In this document: piece by piece, positions 1 to 5,143 of the stretch
Layout: each line of letters opens with the position of its first letter
Numbering within the stretch: position 1 is the stretch's first letter
Assembly: GCF_025813715.1 (NCBI RefSeq)
Contig: NZ_CP107538.1
Span: forward strand, 1 to 6,272
DNA length: 6,272 nucleotides
Direction: 5' to 3'
Origin: Methylobacterium sp. FF17
GTDB taxonomy: Bacteria; Pseudomonadota; Alphaproteobacteria; Rhizobiales; Beijerinckiaceae
Made by a program: the position numbers and the translations under genes
The notes under the pieces: model-generated
The model's database searches: none
Seen by the model: only the letters and a program-made list of their open reading frames with translations
What the model was told of the DNA's origin: nothing

Positions 1-566
1 GAGCGATAACGCTTCGTCTCAAGCCTCAACGCTGTCCTGACCGCGCCAAAGCGCTGGAGCGCACCCGCCGTTGGGCGGCTGCAGGCCGGATGCCGCCAAA
101 CATCGCCATGAAGTTCACATTGGGCGAGCAAGCCGCCTTGGCAGTGATCGCGTTCGAGATTTCTAGGCGCCAGTTCTGCGACAAGTCGATTGGTGACATC
201 GGGTGCGTTGCTGGGGTCAGCGAGTCGACAGTGAAGCGCGCCGTCCGCCAGGCAAAGGCGCTTGGCTTCCTAACGGTCCAGGAGCGCCGCCTATCTCGCT
301 ACCGCAACGACACTAACATCGTCCGGATCATCAGCAAGGCGTGGCTGGCCTGGATCGACCTGCGAGGCGCTAGGGGTGGGGTTCAGCCGCGACCGGGCAC
401 AAATACCAGTGATTTAAAACCAGGAGCGAAAGCGGATTTGAGAATTTCCAAAAGGGCCATCAAAACGCAAGGCCATCTGCGGCTTCACAAAGGGCACCAG
501 CGGCCGCTTCGATGCAAACACAAGCGGACCACCGGACAACCTGTTTCAGGCGCCATAAGTGGTTAA
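1..566 (+). CDS. Winged-helix DNA-binding protein, 3' part; putative replication initiator or regulator
   Basis: The frame is open from base 3 with no stop upstream of the internal ATG at 90, so that ATG is unlikely to be the true start; the gene begins at 6086 if the molecule is circular. Residue numbers here follow the joined 250-residue protein. Residues 70-92 are basic and contain CPDRAKALERTRRWAAAGR. Residues 100-160 form a winged helix: FTLGEQAALAVIAFEI is the first helix, IGDIGCVAGVSESTVKRAV is the helix-turn-helix, and LGFLTVQERRLSR is the wing. The tail from about residue 182 is basic and low in complexity, and looks less conserved. Codon use is GC-rich, unlike the AT-rich gene that follows, so the backbone/cargo boundary lies just after the stop codon. 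No catalytic Rep motif (rolling-circle tyrosine or HUH) is visible. An initiator role would therefore be of the iteron-binding kind, and it is inferred from context. Confidence 0.75.
   Translation, partial: AITLRLKPQRCPDRAKALERTRRWAAAGRMPPNIAMKFTLGEQAALAVIAFEISRRQFCDKSIGDIGCVAGVSESTVKRAVRQAKALGFLTVQERRLSRYRNDTNIVRIISKAWLAWIDLRGARGGVQPRPGTNTSDLKPGAKADLRISKRAIKTQGHLRLHKGHQRPLRCKHKRTTGQPVSGAISG
554..564 (+). repeat. Direct repeat CATAAGTGGTT, left copy
   Basis: This 11-base word overlaps the end of the winged-helix gene and is repeated exactly at 2434-2444. In both places ACTGA follows 2-3 bases later. The two copies enclose the AT-rich membrane-protein gene and the recombinase gene, so they could mark an inserted segment. 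An 11-base match between two places in 6 kb is expected a few times by chance, so the evidence is weak. Confidence 0.3.
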
Positions 567-690
567 AACTGATACTGCAGGTGTATTTTGACCATCTGTA
601 CAGAAAACATTGTGGACGGATGATAGCGTAGACGCGTTGGCTTGGCGAACAATAACTTGTTCTCAAATAAAATAGAGAGAGAAGAGAAAT

Positions 691-1533
691 ATGCGGGATA
701 CAAATCAAATCGAGAGTAGACCGCAACACTTCAACTCTCAATCTATATCAGGAGTTGCGGAAGGTTTATCTAAAGCAGGACGGATAACTCCGCTTGCTAT
801 AATTTTATCTTTTGTGCTTTTAACAGAAGTTGTTGCTATGGGAGGAGTTCTTGGAACTTCAGGAGAACCACAACTAATACTAACTCTTTTTTGCGTTCTG
901 TTCCCTCCATTTATAGCAGTTCCATTTTTTTCGATATTATACAGCAGGCCGATAGTTTTTTACGCCCCAGGAGATTTTGATAAGGAGTTAAAGCCAGCGG
1001 ACTTTGCTGCAGCTGTTGCTCCAAAAGCCACAGCTAGAGTTGCTGATCTAATGAGTGATTATATTGGAACTTTAGAAGGTAGGATCGCAAATACTATATC
1101 TGAAACAGAGCAGCTAAAAGATCTTATTTCTCAGCAAGGTAGTTTAAATAAAAAGCAAATAGAAGAAGGTATTGCAAATATCAGCAGAGAAATCACTGAC
1201 GGAATTAAAATTTCAGATGTCACCAAATTCGATCTATCCGAAGTAGGCGGAAAAACAATATCAATACCTATAGACGATAATATACCAGTTTCTGATGTAT
1301 TGGATTTCTTATATTTTGAAATAAATAAAGTATCTTCTGTAGAAGTTTATACATATTCAAAAGCATGGGTTCTAGAAAATACCAAAACATCGGAAAGATT
1401 ATTTGATATTGGAAGCTTTTGGGCAGAAAAAAATGGATTAAGAGAAGATAATCGCTTGGCGAAAAGTGTAGGCTTGCTCCCAGGTGAAACCTTTAAAGTA
1501 ATAATCTTTCGTAAGACGCTACGAAACTACTGA
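691..1533 (+). CDS. Two-helix membrane protein with coiled coil and unrecognised C-terminal domain
   Basis: The ATG at 691 is preceded by a purine-rich stretch (GAGAGAGAAGAG) at a usable distance, and no other start fits better. The 280-residue product has a polar N-terminus (1-31) and two hydrophobic segments, roughly 33-54 (PLAIILSFVLLTEVVAMGGVL) and 61-84 (QLILTLFCVLFPPFIAVPFF). A short juxtamembrane motif, SRPIVFYAPGDF (85-96), follows. A helical, probably coiled-coil region spans 118-170, and a compact alpha/beta-looking domain spans about 180-275, with WVLENTKTSERLFDIGSFW and LLPGETFKVIIF. The large C-terminal part is predicted to be cytosolic. I do not recognise the C-terminal domain. 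The gene is much richer in AT than the genes on either side, which points to recent acquisition. It appears to be transcribed alone. Its build resembles membrane-tethered sensors or effectors in accessory modules, but no enzymatic motif supports a specific function. Confidence 0.8.
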   Translation: MRDTNQIESRPQHFNSQSISGVAEGLSKAGRITPLAIILSFVLLTEVVAMGGVLGTSGEPQLILTLFCVLFPPFIAVPFFSILYSRPIVFYAPGDFDKELKPADFAAAVAPKATARVADLMSDYIGTLEGRIANTISETEQLKDLISQQGSLNKKQIEEGIANISREITDGIKISDVTKFDLSEVGGKTISIPIDDNIPVSDVLDFLYFEINKVSSVEVYTYSKAWVLENTKTSERLFDIGSFWAEKNGLREDNRLAKSVGLLPGETFKVIIFRKTLRNY

Positions 1534-1550
1534 TGTATAAAGATATATCG

Positions 1551-1627
1551 CTTGCAGACAGCTGCATGCTTCTGACAAACCCCTGACGTCGGGCTCAACG
1601 ACCGATGCTCTAAACGTCCCAGGGGTT
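1551..1627. promoter_or_regulatory. Candidate recombinase site / operator upstream of the serine recombinase
   Basis: Just before the recombinase gene, AACCCCTG (1578-1585) and CAGGGGTT (1620-1627) form an exact inverted repeat. The match resumes after a 2-base offset, with ACGT next to both arms. The left arm runs into CTGACGTC (1583-1590), the core of the two 18-bp palindromes at 4409 and 4693. CTTGCAGAC at 1551-1559 matches half of the same palindrome in reverse orientation. Small serine recombinases usually bind inverted half-sites next to their own gene, so this could be part of a res-type site. Alternatively it is only a hairpin ahead of the start codon. Confidence 0.35.
1621..1625 (+). 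promoter_or_regulatory. Ribosome binding site of the recombinase gene
   Basis: AGGGG lies 5 bases before the ATG at 1631. It is part of the right arm of the inverted repeat, so recombinase binding or RNA folding there could limit translation. Confidence 0.55.
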
Positions 1628-1630
1628 CCA

Positions 1631-2323
1631 ATGCAGCGTCCTCAATCCGTAATCGTCTACCTTCGCGTGTCTACCGAACGGCAGGGGCGGTCCGGACTGG
1701 GGATTGAGGCTCAACGGGCTTCAGTACGCGATTATCTAGCGGGCACGGCATGTGAGCAACTCGCAGAGTTCGTTGAGGTAGAGAGTGGAACCCGCCGCGA
1801 TCGACCCCAGCTTGCCGCCGCCTTCGCGGCTGCCCGGCTTCATCGCGCCGTCTTAGTGATCGCCAAACTCGATAGATTGTCCCGCGATGCGGGCTTCCTT
1901 ATCGGCCTTCAGAAAGCGGGTGTCCGCTTCATCGCTTGCGATATGCCTTCCGCAAGCGAGATGGTCGTTGGCATCATGGCCGTGGTCGCCCAGGCCGAGC
2001 GTGAGATGATCTCACAGAGAACCAAGGCAGCACTCAAGGCGGCAAAGGAGCGGGGCACAAAGCTAGGTGGCTTTCGGGGCTACGTGGGCACGGCGGACGA
2101 CCTCAACCGTGCAAGAGCCCTGTACGCGGCCCAAGCCGATCAGCGTGCTACCGATCTCGCCGGCACCATCGCTACGCTACAGGCATCCGGCGTCACATCC
2201 CTTGGCGCCCTTGCCACCGCCCTCAACGCGCGTCGGATCACGGCCTCGCGTGGGGGTTCGTGGTCCGCCGTACAGGTACGACGTGTCCTACAACGGTTAT
2301 CGACCTTGCAGGTGTCTGCATGA
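1631..2323 (+). CDS. Small serine recombinase (resolvase/invertase family)
   Basis: The 230-residue product has the full N-terminal catalytic domain of serine recombinases. The opening strand VIVYLRVSTERQ carries the nucleophile Ser14 and Arg12. IAKLDRLSRD (77-86) supplies the conserved Asp81, Arg82 and Arg85. QAEREMISQRTKAAL (121-135) starts the long E helix used for dimerisation and DNA contact. Residues about 175-225 look like a C-terminal helix-turn-helix (SLGALATALNARRI followed by SWSAVQVRRVL). The length is right for a small resolvase or invertase rather than a large integrase. All catalytic residues I can check are present. Codon use is GC-rich, unlike both neighbours. The likely role is site-specific recombination at sites on this molecule, for example resolving plasmid multimers; cargo integration or inversion is the alternative. 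The family call is secure, while the substrate is inferred. Confidence 0.93.
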   Translation: MQRPQSVIVYLRVSTERQGRSGLGIEAQRASVRDYLAGTACEQLAEFVEVESGTRRDRPQLAAAFAAARLHRAVLVIAKLDRLSRDAGFLIGLQKAGVRFIACDMPSASEMVVGIMAVVAQAEREMISQRTKAALKAAKERGTKLGGFRGYVGTADDLNRARALYAAQADQRATDLAGTIATLQASGVTSLGALATALNARRITASRGGSWSAVQVRRVLQRLSTLQVSA

Positions 2324-2433
2324 GACATTTGCCTGCTGTCTGATTCCATTCAGGAGACCTCATACAGGTAGATCTGGCTCGAAGCTGTCAGCACAGCGAA
2401 ACTTCTGCTCAGCGGGCATGTCAAAGTGTGCCG

Positions 2434-2444
2434 CATAAGTGGTT
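2434..2444 (+). repeat. Direct repeat CATAAGTGGTT, right copy
   Basis: This is an exact second copy of the word at 554-564, in the 226-bp gap after the recombinase gene. It runs straight into a small palindrome, TGACT-GAA-AGTCA, at 2445-2457. The rest of that gap shows no gene. Its first half is GC-rich like the recombinase, and its second half is AT-rich like the following operon, so the composition changes close to this repeat. Confidence 0.3.
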
Positions 2445-2549
2445 TGACTGAAAGTCAGGGGAAATCCGAATCTCAGGGACTATGAACTTTTTCTCAAGGC
2501 GATATATCTGGTAAAACTTTGAACCGCGCAAATCGGGATTAATGAGAAA

Positions 2550-3707
2550 GTGGCTGAGGAGATAACGCTTGATCTTGCTTTCCGTGTCGTAGATCGGGAT
2601 CACAGAGTATTTATTGCTTTTCCCGGCCGTAACTACAAGTTATATCAAACATTTATTGCTCAAAATGTAATATTTCCTGAGCTTCCAGGATTCCAGCTGG
2701 AGCCAGACATAAAGCTCGATAATCAAAGAGATCTATTAAAGATGATAAGGCGCGGTTCCGCCTTGCGTAAATGGTTTAATTCAAGGGAAAAAGGCGAATT
2801 TCCCTCGATGGATCTTAATAAATATAATGATGATAGTTCCCCAGGCCGGACGTCTCAGGCTCTAGGCGTCGTGCGCGGGTTTTTTGATCGTGCAAAGAAG
2901 GGCGATTTAATACTCGTCCCGTCCGGAGAGTATGTCGGACCCGTAGCCATTGGCGAAATCCAAGACGACAATAACAAGATCGAGCATCGAATTTTTCCAG
3001 ACATATACGGTGATCATCCGGTTCCTATTAGGAATATTCGATGGTTGGCGTCTCAGACAAAAAGCAAATTTTCCCCTGAGCTTATAAGAAAATTCCCTAA
3101 GCCAAATGCATTTACTTCGGTACCAAGGGAATTTTATCAGGAAATCTACTCAGCTGCTTTCAAATCATATGTTCTTGAGGACAGTTTTACTGCGAGATTT
3201 GAAACGACAGAGGCAGATTTTAGTTCTATCGATAGTTATTACTTAACGCAGGTTATTAATTCTGTTGGAGCTTTATCTAAACTTTATGAAGAGAGTGGCA
3301 GAGAATCAAAAATAGTTGTAGAGTTTTTAGCCGATTTAGAGCCAAATCTTGATAGCCTTGTAAACTTCCTAACTGACACTACATATATCTCTGACCTGAC
3401 TGTAAATATTGCTTCGCCCGGGTTTCTAACGGCATACTGTCAACGAGCAGTTCCTTTGGTCGCTGCTGCATTGATAGGGCTAACGGTGCTCGGTGCTGAT
3501 GTAGTATGGAATGCAGCGCAAGCTGGTACAATAACCGTCAAGAATTCACACGCGCCAGATGATGATTTTTGTAGCCCTCCAATTGGTCAAGAAGTTGTTG
3601 ATCAGATAAAAATGATGGGATTTGCCAGATGGAAAGCAATGTGTGAAAGGACTAACGAGTTTAGGGATAAAACTGGACTAAATGGAGAGAGCAAGTCAAA
3701 GAAGTGA
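2550..3707 (+). CDS. Protein with possible PUA/EVE-like region and late membrane helix
   Basis: The start is GTG at 2550. No ATG exists in frame until residue 65, and an in-frame TGA lies at 2520-2522. No strong ribosome site is seen, so the start is moderately certain. The 385-residue product has no signal peptide. Residues about 105-170 carry a pattern (FFDRAKKGDLILVPS, GPVAIGEIQDD, IRNIRWL) that resembles the beta-barrel fold at the front of some restriction and modified-base-reading proteins (PUA/EVE-like). This is recalled by eye, not by search. Residues 220-290 are mostly helical. One clear hydrophobic helix lies at about 299-321 (RAVPLVAAALIGLTVLGADV), and a charged tail of about 60 residues follows. 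The stop overlaps the next gene by 4 bases, so the two products are probably made in a fixed ratio. The gene is AT-rich compared with the backbone. A sensor that reads a nucleic acid or nucleotide and signals at the membrane would fit, but this is inference. Confidence 0.8.
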   Translation: MAEEITLDLAFRVVDRDHRVFIAFPGRNYKLYQTFIAQNVIFPELPGFQLEPDIKLDNQRDLLKMIRRGSALRKWFNSREKGEFPSMDLNKYNDDSSPGRTSQALGVVRGFFDRAKKGDLILVPSGEYVGPVAIGEIQDDNNKIEHRIFPDIYGDHPVPIRNIRWLASQTKSKFSPELIRKFPKPNAFTSVPREFYQEIYSAAFKSYVLEDSFTARFETTEADFSSIDSYYLTQVINSVGALSKLYEESGRESKIVVEFLADLEPNLDSLVNFLTDTTYISDLTVNIASPGFLTAYCQRAVPLVAAALIGLTVLGADVVWNAAQAGTITVKNSHAPDDDFCSPPIGQEVVDQIKMMGFARWKAMCERTNEFRDKTGLNGESKSKK

Positions 3708-4216
3708 ATATGTCAATGGGATTTGGGAAGTACATAACTGAGTTTCGTACTGCGCTTTTTTCACCAGTTGGCGCTGTGGCTCTAGTATTGAGTCTATCGA
3801 GCTTCGGTTTAAACCAGGCATTTGAGTTCGGAAAAGACAAATACCAATCGCATCAAAAGTATGTATCTGACCGTGTATCAGTATTCATTGATTCAACAAA
3901 AGAATTTGATGCATTAGTTGCCTCTCTTGCTAACACGGTTATGGACGGCGAGAAACCTGATACAGAGTTAAAGTCAAAAATATATACAAATCTAAATAAT
4001 CAATATTCAGAGCTGCGCGATCTTACCGGTCTCGTCGGTAAGAATGATGAAAAACTTACTAACTATACTAATGCTATAATGGAATTCAATTCAACTATTT
4101 CATCAGTGAATTCGCCAAGGGACTTACGTAACTACTGGCTTCGCCTTGGGAACGTGCTTAGGTCACGGAATATACTTGCTGATGAGCTTCGGCGTAAAGC
4201 TGATTTGCAAATTTAA
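3704..4216 (+). CDS. Small membrane-anchored helical protein, partner of the preceding gene
   Basis: The product has 170 residues if translation starts at GTG 3704, or 168 from the ATG at 3710. The GTGA overlap with the preceding stop and the purines AAAGAAG just upstream support coupled translation from either codon. One hydrophobic segment lies at residues about 17-37 (ALFSPVGAVALVLSLSSFGL). The remainder is polar and almost wholly helical, with likely coiled coil at 50-80 and 88-165 and a basic C-terminus (RSRNILADELRRKADLQI). No enzyme motif is visible and I do not recognise the family. The overlap, shared AT-rich composition and the fact that both products carry a membrane segment suggest that the two proteins form one complex in the inner membrane. 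The protein could be the pore-forming or scaffold half of the system, or an immunity-like partner; the sequence does not decide. Confidence 0.75.
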   Translation: MNMSMGFGKYITEFRTALFSPVGAVALVLSLSSFGLNQAFEFGKDKYQSHQKYVSDRVSVFIDSTKEFDALVASLANTVMDGEKPDTELKSKIYTNLNNQYSELRDLTGLVGKNDEKLTNYTNAIMEFNSTISSVNSPRDLRNYWLRLGNVLRSRNILADELRRKADLQI

Positions 4217-4327
4217 TTGAGCACAACTCATTGTAGTTAAGGGCAAGTACAAAACGGAGAAGGTACACAGACCCCTCCGGTATCACCGATGATGTCAAAA
4301 TTTCGAGCGATATTTATCAGCTTTGTA

Positions 4328-4343
4328 GTAGGAATTTGCCTAC
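4328..4343. repeat. 16-bp palindrome GTAGGA..CTAC, copy 1
   Basis: GTAGGAATTTGCCTAC has exact 5-base arms (GTAGG/CCTAC) and is followed directly by GTATTAC. Copies 2 and 3 share its length and its GTAGGAA start and CTAC end. A protein-binding site is likely, with the XRE or KfrA-like product as the natural candidate. Confidence 0.6.
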
Positions 4344-4408
4344 GTATTACGATAAATATACATTGCGGCTGTCACACAGAGAAATTGTAATACATTCAAT
4401 AGGATAGG

Positions 4409-4426
4409 CTTGCTGACGTCTGCAAG
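4409..4426. repeat. 18-bp palindromic repeat CTTGCTGACGTCTGCAAG, copy 1
   Basis: The word is an exact direct repeat of 4693-4710. It is itself a palindrome broken by a single symmetrical T-T mismatch around the core GACGTC. An ATTGTAATACATT-like word precedes both copies (4384 here, 4677 there). An 18-base exact repeat is far beyond chance in 6 kb. It is probably a binding or recombination site. Confidence 0.7.
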
Positions 4427-4453
4427 TATCGCTGAAAACTGAAACGGCCGGGC

Positions 4454-4466
4454 GCCCCGGAGGGGC
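4454..4466. repeat. GC-rich hairpin GCCCC-GGA-GGGGC
   Basis: A short, strong stem stands out in AT-rich surroundings. No T-run follows directly on either strand. The nearest is GTTTCAGTTTTC on the minus strand some 8 bases on, so it could at most be a weak terminator for leftward transcription. Confidence 0.25.
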
Positions 4467-4570
4467 AAGACTTAAACTACCGTAAGCAGTGAATACATAG
4501 GTCCAGTATACGCTATATCCGCTAGCTTCCGGATCACTGAAATCACCCAACTAATTGTCTAGACATTTTC

Positions 4571-4597
4571 AACGGATTTTTGAAAAGCCGTTTTTCC
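4571..4597 (+). terminator. Candidate Rho-independent terminator for the plus-strand operon
   Basis: AACGG (4571-4575) and CCGTT (4588-4592) pair. After one mismatch, TTTT pairs with AAAA inside, leaving a tight loop, and the stem runs into TTTT (4592-4595). It lies about 355 bp after the stop of the two-gene operon, which is far. A second AACGG at 4611-4615 could compete for the same CCGTT arm. Confidence 0.4.
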
Positions 4598-4631
4598 TGC
4601 TTCTTCGCCTAACGGCTCATACGCAGGAAAA
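4592..4631. repeat. 9-bp inverted repeat TTTTCCTGC / GCAGGAAAA
   Basis: The exact arms at 4592-4600 and 4623-4631 enclose 22 bases. A second pair, AGCCGTT (4586-4592) and AACGGCT (4611-4617), is interleaved with it rather than nested, so the two stems could not both form as a simple hairpin. This suits alternative structures in single-stranded DNA or RNA, such as a priming or transfer site, but nothing identifies which. Confidence 0.35.
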
Positions 4632-4639
4632 CATTGCGA

Positions 4640-4689
4640 GTAATATCATTAGTAATGTAATACGAGCATATTACATATTGTATTACATT
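4640..4689. repeat. Mirrored cluster of GTAATAY words (iteron-like)
   Basis: GTAATAT at 4640 and GTAATAC at 4657 face ATATTAC at 4668 and GTATTAC at 4680. The inner pair extends to an exact 10-base inverted repeat, AATGTAATAC (4654-4663) and GTATTACATT (4680-4689), around 16 AT-rich bases. Further copies lie at 4344, 4387 and 4737. With equal base use, about 0.15 copies would be expected in this 600-bp gap, against seven seen. Its AT richness raises that expectation but not to seven. An AT-rich dyad of this kind would suit origin melting or initiator binding. Confidence 0.5.
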
Positions 4690-4692
4690 TAT

Positions 4693-4710
4693 CTTGCTGA
4701 CGTCTGCAAG
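4693..4710. repeat. 18-bp palindromic repeat CTTGCTGACGTCTGCAAG, copy 2
   Basis: This is an exact second copy in the same orientation, 284 bp from the first. It sits between the mirrored GTAATAY cluster and a 16-bp palindrome. The core CTGACGTC also occurs just upstream of the recombinase gene at 1583-1590. Confidence 0.7.
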
Positions 4711-4716
4711 CTCTAT

Positions 4717-4732
4717 GTAGGAAATTTGCTAC
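4717..4732. repeat. 16-bp palindrome GTAGGA..CTAC, copy 2
   Basis: GTAGGAAATTTGCTAC is the same length as copy 1. Its arms, counting one flanking base on each side, are TGTAG/CTACA. It lies 6 bases after the second 18-bp palindrome, and a GTAATAY word follows at 4737-4743, much as in copy 1. Confidence 0.6.
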
Positions 4733-4796
4733 AATTATATTACTTCCATCCTCAAATCGGTTTCGCGCATATAAATGTACGCGCGCGCGAGGGAGA

Positions 4797-4812
4797 GTAG
4801 GAAAGGTCCTAC
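4797..4812. repeat. 16-bp palindrome GTAGGA..CTAC, copy 3, beside the XRE stop codon
   Basis: GTAGGAAAGGTCCTAC has the best arms of the three (GTAGGA/TCCTAC). It ends two bases beyond the stop codon of the minus-strand XRE gene. As RNA on the minus strand it would form a hairpin followed by pyrimidines (TCTCCCT), so a weak terminator for that operon is an alternative to a protein-binding site. Confidence 0.55.
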
Positions 4813-4814
4813 AA

Positions 4815-5135
4815 TCAGTTATCTTCGAGGTCTAAGTCCTTCACCACCTCGGTGAGAGGGACACCTAGACCTCGTGCGATCCGCCGCAACTTTCCGAACG
4901 TGGGATCGTGCTTCCCTGTCTCCAGATCGCTGAGGTCTGGTCTTTTCATCCCCGCTGCTTTGGCTACGGCCCCCTGCGTCATGCCTTGGGCTTCCCGTAA
5001 CGCCTTGATCCTCTGGCCAATCGTTTCAGGCGCAAGAGCTAAGCTTGGAGGCGGCGGATCGGGTGGGGGATGCTTCCGCAGGGTGAGTTTACGCAGTGGC
5101 CCCTTGCGCGTCGGCACTTTAGGCAAGATGCGCAT
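4815..5135 (-). CDS. XRE-family helix-turn-helix repressor
   Basis: The 106-residue product has a basic, proline-rich N-terminal extension (1-36, with HPPPDPPPPS). A complete HTH_3/Cro-CI type domain follows at about 38-98: IGQRIKALREAQGMTQ is the first helix, VAKAAGMKRPDLSDLE the helix-turn-helix, and TFGKLRRIARGLGV the closing helices. The start ATG at 5135 follows the upstream stop by 6 bases, and its ribosome site AGGA overlaps that stop, so the gene is translated in tandem with the KfrA-like gene. The family is secure: small DNA-binding regulators, usually acting as dimers on palindromes. Candidate targets here are the CGAAC-NNN-GTTCG sites in the control region and the GTAGGA palindromes just past its own end. 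No toxin gene lies next to it, so an antitoxin role is less likely than plasmid copy or operon control. Confidence 0.88.
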   Translation of the reverse strand: MRILPKVPTRKGPLRKLTLRKHPPPDPPPPSLALAPETIGQRIKALREAQGMTQGAVAKAAGMKRPDLSDLETGKHDPTFGKLRRIARGLGVPLTEVVKDLDLEDN

Positions 5136-5139
5136 CCAA

Positions 5140-5143
5140 TCCT
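5140..5143 (-). promoter_or_regulatory. Ribosome site of the XRE gene overlapping the upstream stop
   Basis: On the minus strand TAGGATTGGATG contains the stop TAG of the KfrA-like gene, the ribosome site AGGA and the ATG of the XRE gene within 12 bases. This indicates translational coupling. Confidence 0.55.

Larger units (their letters stand above)
4217..4814. other. Repeat-rich non-coding region between convergent operons; candidate origin or centromere
   Basis: Nearly 600 bp separate the ends of two operons that point towards each other, so neither needs a promoter here. The short open frames in it use poor starts and cut across the repeats. The region is AT-rich and holds three copies of a 16-bp palindrome, two copies of an 18-bp palindrome and seven copies of GTAATAY in both orientations, described separately. 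Such density without a promoter role fits a replication origin, a partition site or a recombination site. No DnaA box close to consensus was found. Confidence 0.55.

Noticed and set aside
2067..2438. 123-codon plus-strand open frame overlapping the recombinase
   Set aside because: Most of it is an alternative frame of a gene with a complete catalytic and DNA-binding domain. The Pro/Arg-rich product is typical of a shadow frame in GC-rich DNA.
2458..2498. GGGG-led stretch resembling a Tn3-family terminal repeat
   Set aside because: It starts with GGGG and ends with a TCAAG-like end about 38 bases on, but no matching inverted copy and no transposase or relic is found on the molecule.
1541..2509. 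Exact 11-base inverted repeat AGATATATCGC / GCGATATATCT around the recombinase gene
   Set aside because: It is attractive as ends of an invertible or mobile segment. However, an 11-base match is expected a few times in 6 kb and its core ATATAT is low in complexity. Without a second signal it is not called.
4347..4550. 67-codon minus-strand open frame
   Set aside because: It has no ribosome site, no recognisable composition and overlaps the first 18-bp palindrome. It is best explained by chance.
4780..4789. Alternating CGCGCGCGCG tract
   Set aside because: It could favour Z-DNA, but ten bases alone is too short to support a function.
4555..4800. 81-codon plus-strand open frame
   Set aside because: It needs a TTG start without a ribosome site, its product is low-complexity and rich in Tyr and Ile, and it runs straight through the palindromes and the GTAATAY cluster. 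It is a by-product of AT-rich repeats.
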